The position numbers and the translations under genes were made by a program. Shown here one piece after another: positions 13,183 to 24,960 of a stretch of 64,000 nt of DNA (within the stretch, counting starts at the first letter, position 1; each line of letters starts with the position of its first letter). Location of the stretch: positions 744,001-808,000 of the forward strand of contig RCTD01000023.1 in assembly GCA_014898415.1 (NCBI GenBank), given 5' to 3'. The stretch comes from Stromatinia cepivora (lineage: Eukaryota; Ascomycota; Leotiomycetes; Helotiales; Sclerotiniaceae). The notes beneath the pieces are model-generated. The model had not been told where the DNA came from, did no database searches, and saw only the letters and a program-made list of their open reading frames with translations.

Positions 13183-13348
13183 TGTTGGAAATAAGACCAT
13201 CATAAAATTAGAATTGAGATTACGAGACCACAATGGTGTACAGACTATATTTAAGGATAACCTCAATTCTATTTCTATTAGAATTATAGATCCTTAGTTC
13301 AACCTACATAGTCAACAATACTACTACTTCCTACACCAAAAGTTAACA
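13183..13348 (+). repeat. 166-bp LTR of element A2 (3' LTR)
   Basis: Starts TGTTGGAAAT, ends AGTTAACA. It keeps the canonical TG...CA ends that have been mutated in the 5' copy. Confidence 0.88.
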
Positions 13349-13959
13349 CTAATATTGAATCTTAAAATCATACTATAAAATTCTAATATTAATATATTTC
13401 TAATAATTTTTTTACATTTGATAAAAAATCAATGAATTAGATTCGCTTTGTTATTCTTATTTATTAATACAATGATATATCCGATTTGCAAAGATAGATC
13501 TCGATTATTAACAAATAATGTATCTATGAATACTACTAGTTTCAACAAATCGAAATCGAATAATATAAATTTCAATTCTTTGATTGAATTATTCATTTAT
13601 TATTGGATTGTTTTATTCATTAATTTCATATTTTCCTCCTTAAAATTGATAATCTGAACAATAAAAGAAAAAGCAAATAATACTTCTAATTAATATATTA
13701 TCGAAATATAAATTCCTTTTATATATTGAACAATATATTAATTCTTTAAAGTTATATTTTTTCGAACTTTACCCTTTATATTATAAATATTAATTGATTA
13801 TATTTTAACGAATTGTAAATTTGTATATTATCTTTTCTGATTAATATAAATGAAATCATCATTTATTTAAATAATAATAATTCTATTGAATTTGAAAGGG
13901 TTCTCGAATAATAAAATTTCTCGATCCTTTATAAAAAACTTTACATTTTCGAATTCTTT

Positions 13960-14560
13960 TTATTTTTTATTTACAAATACTTTATTGATTACAATAATTA
14001 TATTATCTATTTGAAATTTTATTAATTCAAATACTTTGTCTTCCTGTTTAATATATATTAGATAAGGGTTATAAGTTGATTAGATCATTTGAAGTGCAAT
14101 GAAATAATAATTATAATAAATACTGAATTAATGATTTCCAGCCTTTAATATACTATATAATGATTTGATCATTTATAATAATATTCCTTTTAGGAATTCT
14201 ATTTCCTTGGATAATTAAATATAGAATAATCGTATTAGATTGAATACTATTTATATATAAACTTGAATAATATCCTTAATATACAAAATTGTTTATATAA
14301 TTAATTACAAAATAATTATGATATTTAATATCAAACATTAATTTATTTGTTGAATTATAGATAATTACATTAATATTATTCCTTTTTCTATATCATTCTA
14401 TATCTGAACTACAAATCTCGATTTTGGAAATACTTTCTCAATATCTTCGTTTTTGATCTTATCAATAAATCTTGATTTGAATATTTGTATATCTTCTGGT
14501 ATATCTATTTATTATATGATTTCGAATATATTGTTTTTTATTAAATTATTAATTTCCTTT
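13960..14560 (-). pseudogene. Reverse-transcriptase relic of element E
   Basis: On the minus strand, interrupted by stops: IFKSRFIDKIKNEDIEKVF then SRFVVQ (about 14,500-14,400), YIKDIIQVYI (about 14,300), SLYSILKAGNH (about 14,160-14,125) and STYNPYLIYIKQ (about 14,090-14,050). These correspond to a fungal Copia-like RVT_2 subgroup with a LYGvPEAGnHWf core and a sTYDPCLLY segment. The family differs from element A, whose core reads LYNLKQ. Confidence 0.65.
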
Positions 14561-17500
14561 TTTTTTATTTTTCATAAATCGATAAATTTTGAGATATATC
14601 GGATACCAGTAGGTTTTTATTGAAAACATCAATAATGTTTTCTTCTTCATTGTTTTGAAAATAAATAATTATATTTAATACTTCTATTATATTTTCAATG
14701 AAATATATTATTATAATTTCGATTAATATTGTATTTATTGTATTATATAATATTCTTATTAATAGAATAATTATTTGAAGAATACCAGGATTTGTTTTTG
14801 TCATATTTTTTAAAACGATTTTAGGTTTCTTCTAAAAAATAATTTTAAAATTCTTTAAAGATATTTCCTAAAGGATTTATTCTATTATAATAAATTTTAT
14901 TTGTATAATAGATTCTATTGATATTATTGTTTTAATTATATAAAGTTTCATTATTATAGATTAAAAGATTATAGATCTATTTGATAATTGAATTATACAG
15001 ATTTCGCCTTCGATTTATAATAATATAAATAATCCTATTTATCTAATAATTCAATTATTTCTTTTTCTTCATATTTATATCTTTGAATTAATTAATAATT
15101 TATAAATTGAAATTATATTTGGATTATTATATTGATTTAATATATCTATTACTTATTTTTCAATTCAGAATCTTTTAATTTTGTTATTTGTTTTTTTGAT
15201 TATATTGAATTGTTATTGAATATTAGATATCGGTAAATCGAGTTCGTTTATTTGTAAATATATTCCGAATATTAGAAAGATAGATACAATTCTATTGGGA
15301 TCAATGATATCATTGATTTCTTTTATTGTTATTTGTAATACCGATTCTTTCGTTATTTTAATACCCTTGAGTTTTTTTTGATAATATTATATATATATTG
15401 AATAATTTGATAATAGCATTCGATTATCCCGATTGATTAATATATTTCGATGAATATATTTTTTATGATGATTATTATTGTTTCAGTATATTATTTGAAT
15501 TCTTTATTTATAAAGTTCTTCCCGATATTATGAATAATATAATCTAATAAATTTATATATATATTTATTTAATATATTCTTAATTTATTTTTTATATATT
15601 TTACATTGATATTATCGAATTATTGTATTATTTGAAATCTAATTCCTTTATTGATAATATATAATATTGATTTGTTATTGATATATATAATATCGATTAT
15701 AATCGAATAATTGAATTCGATATCATCGCGAAGATTGAATTTGAATCTGCTTAAGGATTTTCTATATTTTTGATAATATTCGTAAAGTTTTATGAATCTT
15801 TCGAAATCTCTTTAAACAATATCTATATAATCTATATATCGAAAAACTCGATAAAATTTATTTGCAAAAGGGTAATCGAAATGATGATACAATTTTTGTA
15901 TTTTCGGTTCAATTAGATAATAATTATTTATATCGATGAATGTTTATATGAATTACTGGATTTTTATATTCTAGAATAATATTGTATATTTGAATTTGCG
16001 AATATAAAGGTAATTTGTAATTGATAATATGAATATATCAATAATATTATTATAATATATTTCGAATCGATTTATATCCTATAATAATAATAAAAATAAT
16101 GTTTTTGATTCTATAATATAGAATTCGACAAATTCTAAAAATAGATTTAATTAAATCGATTCGATTGATTCGGTTTTTTCGATTCCGAATATCATTTTTG
16201 CGATTCCTACTTTATTTATATTCAATTTGATATTTTTGATATTTTTTTAATATACTTAATACTATTTGAATTCTATTATAGATTATTGAAATACTTTTAT
16301 ATTGATAATAATACCCTGAAATTCTTTATTATTATATTTCAAAAAGAAAGTTTTATATCCTTCAATTTTATTAATTGGTTTATTAACAAAACCAATCAAA
16401 ATATATATTATTACTTTATTAAATAACTTCATTACAATTTCTTTTCTATTAATTGATTTATAAAATAAAATCTAAATATATTCTGAACTATTATCCTTTA
16501 TATTCTTTTTTAAATCATTTTGAATATATATTACAAATTCTTTATTAATATCGATATCTAATAAAATTCCATTGTATTCAATAATATATTATTCGAAATA
16601 TAATCCGAAGTTTTTATTATTACTTTTGAATAATTCTTTATATTTATATTTCGATTTAATTCATTCAATTTCTATATATTTATTTAATCAATAACTTTTT
16701 TTCTTATAAATAAAATATCTTTTAATTCCTTTTAATCGAATAAAAAATCATTGATTGAGTTTGTATTCGTAATTATATTTAAGGTTTTTCTGATTATAGA
16801 TTTGATTTATATAAAATGTTTCGTTTTCATTTAAATATAATTTTTCATATATAAAAATAAAACTTTATAGATCTTTGATAAATTCGATTATAGATTTTGA
16901 AAATCAATAATATATTTGATTATATATTGATATATAATTATATATATTAAGGATCTTTTTTTAGATATATATAATTGTTTGAAATTCTTTTAGTAAATCT
17001 TTTTGGAGATATCAAAGTTTGATGATCATGATATCCAAGTATTCTGATATCGATTTTCCAGGGTTCTGTGTAATAATTGTTTTGAGTATTGTATGATTCT
17101 ATTTTTTTATGAGTCTGTATTGATATCTTTTTTCTTCGAAAAATGTTTTCATTATTTTATAGATACCCTTTATTATATTAGGAATATAATTAAAATTCGA
17201 ATAATAGAATATAAAAGTCTTTTTTTTTAATATTATAAGAAATATTTTTGTATAAAGGTTTAGATAGATATCGATTCTTTTACAATAATTGAAAAAGATA
17301 GTATATTTATAATCGAAATTATCATTTTGATCAGTATATTTATTAGCATTATTATAAAATTTCTCGAGGTTTCTAAGATTACAATCGATATTATTACTTT
17401 ATATATAATCAAATAGTTTGTTCTTATAATTTCCTAAATCATTATTTTCTTCATTATTGATTAAATCTTTTCTTCTTTTATTATATTTGTAAAGATATAT

Positions 17501-18631
17501 ATAAATATTATTTTGATCTATATTATTTATTTTGCAATCATTTCTGAAGTATTTGTTGTTATTTGAGGGTTTCCTATTATCAAATGATTTGTTTAGTAAT
17601 CCTTTATTATAAATAAATTTCTTTTCATTTGATGGTTTTTCATTTTCGAATGATATATTATTATTATATAATGATTATAATAATATTAAGCATTATTTTT
17701 ATTCTGAATCTTGATATTCATTATATAAGAGTTCTTTGAATATATAAAATCCTGATTTTTTGTTTAATTGTAATAATTGAATTCTTTTGTATTATATTGA
17801 AGATAATTGTTTTATATTCATTTATACAAATTATTTTCTTCTTTAAAGATTGAATAAAGGTATTAGATCTTTAAGGATGATATTCAGATATATATTGTTA
17901 TTGAATATCTTGATTTGATTTAAAATAATTTTTGATTGAAATTGGAAATATTGATTTATTATTGTTTTTCGAATTTGATTATTCAATTATAATATATATA
18001 AAGTATAAAGTATTTCGATTAAATCTTTATTAATTATTAGTTGTATATATTATATTGTTTTTTTAACAAATAAACTATCTGCTTTTAATTCAATATATAA
18101 TCTGAATATAATCTTTGAATTAATAAATTCGAAATATTCAATTTTGAAATCTGCAAAATCATTATAATAATTACTTTATAAATCTTTATCGATATAATTA
18201 TATATTATATAGAACTTCAATTTGAATTTACAAAAATCGATGATTTCCTAAAGGTCTTTTTCTATAGGTATAAATTGATCATACTTTTATTTGTCTCTTT
18301 ATTTATTATATTCTTTGTTTTTAATATATAAAATAATTAATATTGATAACAATAGGATTCGTATTCTTTTAGGGTAAGGGATTATAAAGAAATACTCGAA
18401 TATATCTATTATAATTGTTATAATAATGATTGTTGCGTATTTTCGGATTATATCGAAATTGATCGTTATAAGGTTTTTAAGATGATTTTAAAAAAGAATT
18501 TGAATACAAATTCGTAGTATATGAAATATATATTATAATAAAGCTATATTTGTATTATATATAATGTTATTAGATCTTGAGGTATTTCGAAATTGAGGTT
18601 GATTGATCGGATCGATCAAAATTGATTAAAA

Positions 18632-18871
18632 TTAATCAAAAATTTGATTAGGGTGATCGAATTTGATCGGAGCGGGTTTGATCGAAATGAACGGAACAGT
18701 TAGGGTAATGAAATTAATCAAATCGAATTGATCAATCTTATATATTATTAATAATTCATATGAAATGAATAAATGAAATAGTTTTTCGTAAGAAAGTGGG
18801 TATAGCGAAAAACTCGAAATTGCTTTCAGATTTTCTTCAAATGTATATTCTATATTGTCTAATAAATGCAT
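18632..18871 (-). pseudogene. Gag-like open remnant near the 5' end of element E
   Basis: A 79-codon open stretch about 260 bases inside the right (5') LTR of E, where Gag is expected. It has no motif I recognise. Its position and its shared orientation with the reverse transcriptase are the only support. Confidence 0.4.
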
Positions 18872-19125
18872 AATGAATATAGAATAGTCGAATCAAAAAA
18901 TGAACTCCAAATTCGCTGTTAAATAGTTATTATTCTTGATCCTTCGATTCTTTTGGATTGTTCAATAATTAAAGATTTATTTCTTAATATAAAAATACTT
19001 TGTCTTATAATGAAATATCTTTATTCAATTATAAAAGCAAAATCAAAATAGATTTAGAACTTATAACTCTTTATACCAATTCTCAATATCTGATTTGTAA
19101 TATCATTATAATAAAAACTAATCAA

Positions 19126-19341
19126 TATCAGGATAACTATATACAAGGAAATAAAGTTTATCAACGAATATATAGAACTCTATGGTTTTTGATACATTTT
19201 GATTTACCTAAAGAACTAAAATCTATAGAGTATGAAGAACTATATAATGATGTATGCCGAGGCATTAATGCGAGCATTAGTGCGCATGTGATCCTTACCA
19301 TCCTTACCATTCTTACCATGCACGTGATTCATATTCCGACA
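19126..19341 (-). repeat. 216-bp LTR of element E (5' LTR)
   Basis: Direct repeat of 7110-7325. Its outer end CCGACA is followed by the target duplication GATAT at 19342-19346. The 116-codon + strand open frame across it is a by-product of the LTR. Confidence 0.8.
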
Positions 19342-19537
19342 GATATATAAAAGAATTCGGAAAAAGCATATAGGAAGATTATACTCCTAATATTGAAGAT
19401 TAAGAATCTGTATTCTAATATTATATATAATATCATTATACTATTCAACATTTATTATTATAATTTGATATTTATTTATTCTATTATAGTCTTTAAGCCA
19501 CTACTTTTTAATTATAAGGTTTATTACCTTTAAATAC

Positions 19538-19687
19538 TGTTACGAGATACATGTGATCGCGTCCGATCGGGCTAGTACGGTATTAAGCTTCGAGTCGATC
19601 ATATATATAGCTTTGTAGTATATTCTTTTTAGCTTTGTAATTTTTAATTTTAAGGTTGATTTCTAAATGCTCGTTGGGTTTGTTATA
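19538..19687 (+). repeat. 150-bp LTR of element B2 (5' LTR)
   Basis: Starts TGTTACGAGATACATGTGAT. It differs from the 3' LTR mainly by transitions, for example GATCGCGTCCG here against GATTGTATTCG there. Confidence 0.88.
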
Positions 19688-21079
19688 TTATTAAAAGTTT
19701 TTCCAGATAAGAAATAGAATAATATTTGTATATATTTATGAATAAAGTTTATATATATATTCCGTTTACTTTTATTTAAATATATTGTTTTTATTTTTTT
19801 ATTTGTATATAGATCTTTTTGATATTATTTGAAGGTGTTGTCTTTTTTCTTATTCTTAATTTCTAAGTTATAGATTACGATTCGATAAATCTTATGATTG
19901 CAGAATTTTGTAGCGAAGTGATTCGTTAGTGGGATGAAATCTTGTTTCTATATTCCTTAATTCTTAAATGTATTTTTGTTATTTATATTTCTTTTCATTC
20001 GAAACCTTTTTTTCTTGATCCTGAAAAGTTTAGTGGTAGTTTTCAAAAGTTCGATATTTGGTTTCCTTCGATTCGAATGAAACTATAAATAGATGGTATT
20101 GCGATTGGTGATTTTATAGTTTAATTTTATTATATTTATTTCAATCTCGAATTTTATATATAAGCTATAGTATTATTTTAGCTTTCTTTTTTTGATCAAA
20201 ACATTCTTTTAGATTATACGACGATCTTAGATCAATTTATATATATTTATAACAATCCGAATAAAGTTCAAGAAGCTGAAGACAAGCTATTCATTTTCAA
20301 ATAAGGAACTGATTTTCTATATACTTATATTACAAAATTCGAAAGGACTTTTTACAAAGTCAAAGATCAGAATTGATCTGATTCGAATAAGATCTCAATT
20401 TTTTGTAATAGATTCAATGTTACTTTTAGAAATCGTTTTTTTTAATAATTTTCTTTTCCTTACTTTTATTCCGATTTTGTTCAGATTATACAATAATTAA
20501 CTGTTTGTATAACGAATGGATTCTCTGTATCATTTCATTTTAATAAGCTTAGAGCCTTATATATATTATAGAATCCATCCCACTCTCGGAATTATAATTC
20601 AATGGATGTTAGTAATTTTAATGTCATTAGTACTTTTAGTCTTTTTGATATTCAATCGGATAAGTTTGATTGTATTTTGATTTTACTTTATGTATGAATA
20701 TCCGAATTTTCTTTTTCTGAAAGAACTCTTTTGTATAAATAAAATAAATATATATAATATGGAAGTATTTTTCATTAAATATAAATTTGTCTGTTAGATC
20801 TGTATCAAGGAGTTCGAGATCGATAAAAGCTTGTTCTGGTTATTATATTGATTATTGAGTTCAAAAGCGATGATGATGAGGATTTAGGAGAGATAATCAA
20901 TGGTCGATATTTTGAAGATCGTTTGAAGGAGGTATATAGTATAATGGATATGTATTTGTTAATTGTGATGCAATTCGTGTATTAAGTATTTTTATCAAAA
21001 GAAGATTAGTAATTATTTTTGTATTTAAATTATTTGTTTAAAACGAGTTTGGGATGAATTCTTTAGAAAGAGAGGGTAG

Positions 21080-21229
21080 TGTTATGAGATATATGTGATT
21101 GTATTCGATCGGGCTAGTACAATATTAAGCTTCGAGCCGATCATATATATAGCTTTGTAGTATACTCTTTTTAGTTTTGTAGTTTTTAATTCTAAGGTTG
21201 ATCTCTAAACGCTCGTTGGGTTCGTCACA
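21080..21229 (+). repeat. 150-bp LTR of element B2 (3' LTR)
   Basis: Starts TGTTATGAGA and ends GGGTTCGTCACA, followed by the target duplication AATAC. Confidence 0.88.
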
Positions 21230-21234
21230 AATAC

Positions 21235-22340
21235 GTGACCTCTAACAAATATAAGATAGAATTTATTATTAATATTTCTTATACTTCATTTTATTATATA
21301 ATAAAGATACTATTTAAGGAATTTTTATTTGATAGATTTAATATTAAATATTATATATCAATAAATTGAATAATGTTTTTTGAGATATATAAAATAAAAA
21401 TGAAATAATAAAAATAATTTTTAGAATAATTCCGGTTTGGATTATTTATAAAAACTGAATAAAGGTTAGATGAATTTAAATAAAAAAGAAAAGAAGAATA
21501 TTTAATTATATCAAACGCTACCCTTATTGAACCGGTTTCCAATCTTGGAGCTTGAGCTGATTACGAAAAGGAAGAGGAAAATATACTATCGTCATCTTGA
21601 GTAGTTCGAGAGTCCCATTATATAATTATATCATATAATCAACTTTCTATTATTTATTTCTTTATTCGGCCTATAGGAAATATTCGAAATAATTCTTATA
21701 TTATATGTCCATAATTAATAGAAAAATAAAAGAGAAAATGGAGACATTAGTATATTTCCTTGTTATCTTTATCACGCGATTGTTATAGCCTCAGGCTTTA
21801 GTTGTCCTTTGTGAGTATCGGCGGAACCCAAGCTCCGTATTATTTTTCAGTGGAGGGTTACACACTTGATCGAGTGGGGTTGGTACCTGTGGCTAGCGAA
21901 TCGTAGCTGTACCAAATGACCCGAACCACCAATTACCAAATCATGTTCCAAATTGAACGCGAACAAATCAAACTCGGCCTTCGTGTATCCAAACCTCACC
22001 CCTCACCAAAACACTTATCACCACACTTTATCTACGCTTACAAATCCGTATAGATCACAGCTTTATAATGAACTTGGGCAATCCTCGCGCTCTTCTGCAA
22101 TTACAATCGAATTCAAATCAAACAATTTTAAGTATATTATAACACAATAGTTTATTCGTCGATGATTACGAAAATATTGACATTGAGTCTAGGATCACGC
22201 AGACGAAGCTCCCGCCTGCAATCAAGGCAGCGCTCTATATCATATCAATACCTCACATCTTAGGGTCCCAAAGTCCTTTCGAGCAACGATCAACAGATCC
22301 TCAGCCTTCACAGCTTGTTAGAGCGACCCCGTATACGCAT
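21235..22340. other. AT-rich to normal transition without a recognised gene
   Basis: Up to about 21,780 the sequence is as AT-rich as the repeat block and holds no recognised element. From about 21,790 base composition becomes normal. Positions 22142-22340 are open in the frame of the next gene but contain no ATG until 22341, so they could be leader or an unrecognised upstream exon. Confidence 0.5.
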
Positions 22341-23943
22341 ATGCCAACTTCGACCCCTATCGAAGTATCGATACCGGTACTTTCAAGAACACAGTTCCAA
22401 GGTTAGTTGTGATTGTGGTTGTTGTTTTCAACAAGCAATGTGCTAATACAAATATGATATGCTAGAAAATCCCTGTCCACCTCAAACCCATAACCACCGG
22501 ATTCGGAAACGGAGATCTGACAGATCTGTCGAGACCGCTGCCGAAAGACCTCCAAAAAGTACCCGTCTGACGGAGAAAAACTTGAAAGCGTTTGAAAAAA
22601 TGGGAGGAGGACAAAGGAAATCTGCGGGGAAGAAGTCTACTGGACAATCGTCTTCTACAACCACAACCACTGACAGAGATTTCGGCCCACAACTGCAACG
22701 AAACAACGTCATTTATACTGCCCTTGACGCACGAGCTCCAGATGACGTCGCCGACGTCAGAGAATCCTTAGACCGAACACGAGAATCCGAACCTCCTGAC
22801 CACTTGGCCTACAAACAGTACCTAGTAAACACAGAGGGGCTCAACAACGAACTTACGGTGGAGATTTCCGCTTACCCACTCATTGCGAAACGGACGTCGG
22901 CCGCGCAAGAAATTTCAGGCTATATGCAGAGTGTCAATTACGCCTGGTCGGAAGTTGATAATCTCCTTACTACTGGCCTGAGTGATGCCAAACCGGACAT
23001 TTTTGAGTCTTACCGTAGGACTGACTACCCTCCGGAAGCAGTCGATGCACTGTCTAGTGCACTTGCTCCTACCGCATATAATATAGCGATGCCGGCTTAT
23101 GCCGTTGAATTCAAGGGTTGCGACGGGAGTATGGCTGAAGCACAACTGCAATGTGCCTATGATGGAGCACTCATGACGGAGGGAGCACGTGCTGTGCATA
23201 CACATATGGACAAGTCCGACGACGACTTTTACGGCAAAACACAGGCGCTTACAGTCGCATACAATGGTGACACTGTGAAATTCTATGGCCATCACGCTAT
23301 CCAGATTCCTGTGTCGTCACAACCCGCTAGTGGTGGAGTCGACAGCAGCGCAGATACTAACAGCGACGCTCTCGCATATCATCAATATGTCTTGAATAGT
23401 GATAACCCTCGCGATTCATTCGAAAATTTCCAAAACGCATACAAGCATACTAGGAATGCTCAAGACATTGGTTACAAGTGGGCAACTGAAAGGAAAGATG
23501 CATTGTGGGCTTATATGAAAGGAGACAATACACAAACTTCGCCAGATGTTGCAACATCTGCGCAGCAACTGACCGATTCCTTGATTCCCATCTCTTCAGG
23601 TCCACCAGACGGCTATAACTACGATGCTTATGACGACGAAGCGGGACCAACAGACCAATTACTCAGAGAGTCCTGGACGTATAATGGATACGCTTCGCCT
23701 GATGCTGAAACATACAATCCGATAACTCCACCGCAATCGTCGAAGGATGCCTCGGTTCCACTTGAGTCACAGCAGCTGTCGGCAGCAACTGTTACAGAGC
23801 CTGGGGAAAATGTTGACTTGAATGCGCATGGTCAAAGGAAGATTCGGGCCCGAACACGCCACGCTGTCGCTGTCGAAGGGCCAAGGGAGGTTGATCATAA
23901 ACCTAAGCCGCGAAAGGCTCGCACGAAACAATACATCTCTTGA
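22341..23943 (+). CDS. DUF7924-type fungal protein with a possible PD-(D/E)xK signature
   Basis: The protein has about 512 residues. The main exon is open from 22459, but an upstream exon 22341-22401 joins in frame after a 64-bp intron (22402-22465: GTTAGT donor, GCTAAT branch, CTAG acceptor), giving the start MPTSTPIEV. The first 100 residues are basic and low in complexity. The central part (roughly residues 110-380) has the look of the fungal DUF7924 family, with YAVEFKGCDG and a conserved WATERKDALWAY-like stretch. The C-terminus is basic (KPKPRKARTKQ). A Pro-Asp at 22993-22998 followed by Glu-Phe-Lys at 23107-23115 and a downstream Gln resembles a PD-(D/E)xK nuclease core. That is inference from spacing, since no activity is known for the family. 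If the upstream exon is wrong, the start is 22459 (494 residues). Confidence 0.7.
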
Positions 23944-24235
23944 CCGGGTTCGTAAGGCTCTTTGCCTGCCTTTAACGGTTGGAGAAATTTGCTGAGCATC
24001 TGCTTCCGCATCTGGGCGCCATTTTGTCATTGATTAGTCATATTTGACACGTGCATCGACATTTCAATAGCTCGCCCATGCCCATTTTCAGTGCACCACT
24101 TACGCCAGTGGATATCTGCCCTGCGATCCTCCCCATGCACATGCACAGCGATCCTCCCAGTTGATGTTTGTCAGCTCATTCTCATAGAGAGAAGTTCGCC
24201 TGATATCCGCATTTGGATCCCTTGGAAATCCTCAA

Positions 24236-24960
24236 CATGCGACCTGCCTCAACAACGCTGGTAAATTCTGCCTACAGAGCGTTTCGAATTGCTCCGACAG
24301 GACCTCTCGAGACATCTATTATCCTTCCGCCGGAGCCTGCTATCGAAGAAGAGCAGATCCCCGACTACAACCCCCACCATTTTTATCCTGCGAATCCCGG
24401 CGAAGTTCTTAATAAGAGATACAAAACGACTGTGAAGCTTGGGTGGGGTAGCTGTTCTACTGTTTGGCTTGCTCGAGATGTTAGCCGGTAATTGCAATTT
24501 AGCTCTGATAGTTATCAAGCTCACCCCTCTATAGTTGGAGATGGCGGTCGAAACCTTACGTGGCCTTAAAGATCAACAATTGCGATTTCGTCGACAAGGA
24601 AGTCGCTCAGCATGAACTGCAGATCTCTGAAACTTTGGCTAGTACGAACCCACTGCACGAAGGCTTTCCATATGTGCGAACTCCTCTCGACAGCTTCGAA
24701 ACAACGGGTCCAGACCGTCTGGCTCACATATATGCTTGGTTTATGAGCCCATGAGGGAGCCACTGTGGTTGTTCCAGAGGCGCTGCAGAGATGGGAAGCT
24801 CTCTTTAGCCTTGCTCAAAGTTTATTTGACCTTCTTGCTACGGGGACTCGATTATCTTCACTCCGAATGTCACGTCCTCCATACGGGTATGTCATGACCA
24901 CGAAGCATTTTTAATTCTTGTCTCACGCTAGTAGATCTTTCTATTCTCTAATTATAGAAA
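24236..24960 (+). pseudogene. Truncated SRPK-like serine/threonine kinase
   Basis: Exon 1 (24236-24487) gives NKRYKTTVKLGWGSCSTVWL, the glycine-rich loop of SR-protein kinases, preceded by the usual GEVLN lead. After a 47-bp intron (24488-24534) comes YVALKINNCDF with the ATP-binding Lys, then a long helix region. A frameshift near 24727-24730 follows. In the shifted frame the hinge reads LVYEPM, followed by LLRGLDYLHSECHVLHT just before the catalytic loop. After a further intron (24897-24934) only the Asp-Leu of the catalytic HTDLK motif is left, and the rest is gone. The C-terminal lobe is absent, so the gene is broken. Confidence 0.75.

Larger units (their letters stand above)
7866..13348 (+). 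mobile_element. Copia-type LTR retrotransposon A, copy 2 (full length, inactivated)
   Basis: Seen: 166-bp LTRs at 7866-8031 and 13183-13348, target duplication CTAAT at 7861-7865 and 13349-13353, and a purine-rich stretch AATAAGGGAG just before the 3' LTR. The domain order on the + strand is Gag (about 8.1-9.3 kb), protease (near 9420-9480), gag-pre-integrase (9510-9990), integrase (about 10.05-10.85 kb), linker (10,922-11,260), reverse transcriptase (about 11.6-12.5 kb) and RNase H (about 12.66-12.85 kb). This is the Ty1/Copia order. Dozens of stops, mostly at codons one transition from a sense codon, interrupt the polyprotein. It is inserted in element E in opposite orientation. Confidence 0.88.
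7110..19341 (-). mobile_element. Copia-like LTR retrotransposon E, split by element A2
   Basis: Seen: 216-bp LTRs at 7110-7325 and 19126-19341, beginning TGTCGGAATATG and ending ATCCCGACA on the minus strand. The 5-bp target duplication GATAT is at 7105-7109 and 19342-19346. Removing the A2 insertion leaves about 6.7 kb. On the minus strand the order is 5' LTR (right), a Gag-like open stretch at 18,871-18,632, reverse transcriptase at about 14,560-13,400, RNase H at 7865-7710, and 3' LTR (left). Reverse transcriptase before RNase H is the Copia/Ty1 arrangement. Every long frame is broken by stops. The content of about 14.6-18.6 kb is AT-rich coding relic that I cannot assign domain by domain. 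Confidence 0.8.
19538..21229 (+). mobile_element. Gag-only LTR retrotransposon B, copy 2
   Basis: Seen: 150-bp LTRs at 19538-19687 and 21080-21229, and target duplication AATAC at 19533-19537 and 21230-21234. The length of 1,692 bp matches copy B1 (1,679 bp). The internal + strand reads as a stop-ridden Gag relic. At about 20,030-20,410 it contains FSGSFQKFDIWFPSI, DYTTILDQFIYIYNNPNKVQ and ITKFERTFY, which resemble the fungal retrotransposon Gag family (PNKVQEAEDRLL..LKQG). No enzyme domain fits in the remaining space. Confidence 0.85.

Noticed and set aside
19000..19350. 116-codon + strand open frame
   Set aside because: It covers the LTR of element E and its flank. The paralogous LTR at 7110-7325 has stops in this frame, so it is not a gene.
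21953..22150. 65-codon open frame before the DUF7924 gene
   Set aside because: It is in a different frame from the next exon, has no motif and ends at a stop before any usable splice donor.
22462..23295. Several minus-strand frames opposite the DUF7924 gene
   Set aside because: They are shadows of a strongly coding + strand and show Cys/Arg/Leu-rich composition without domains.
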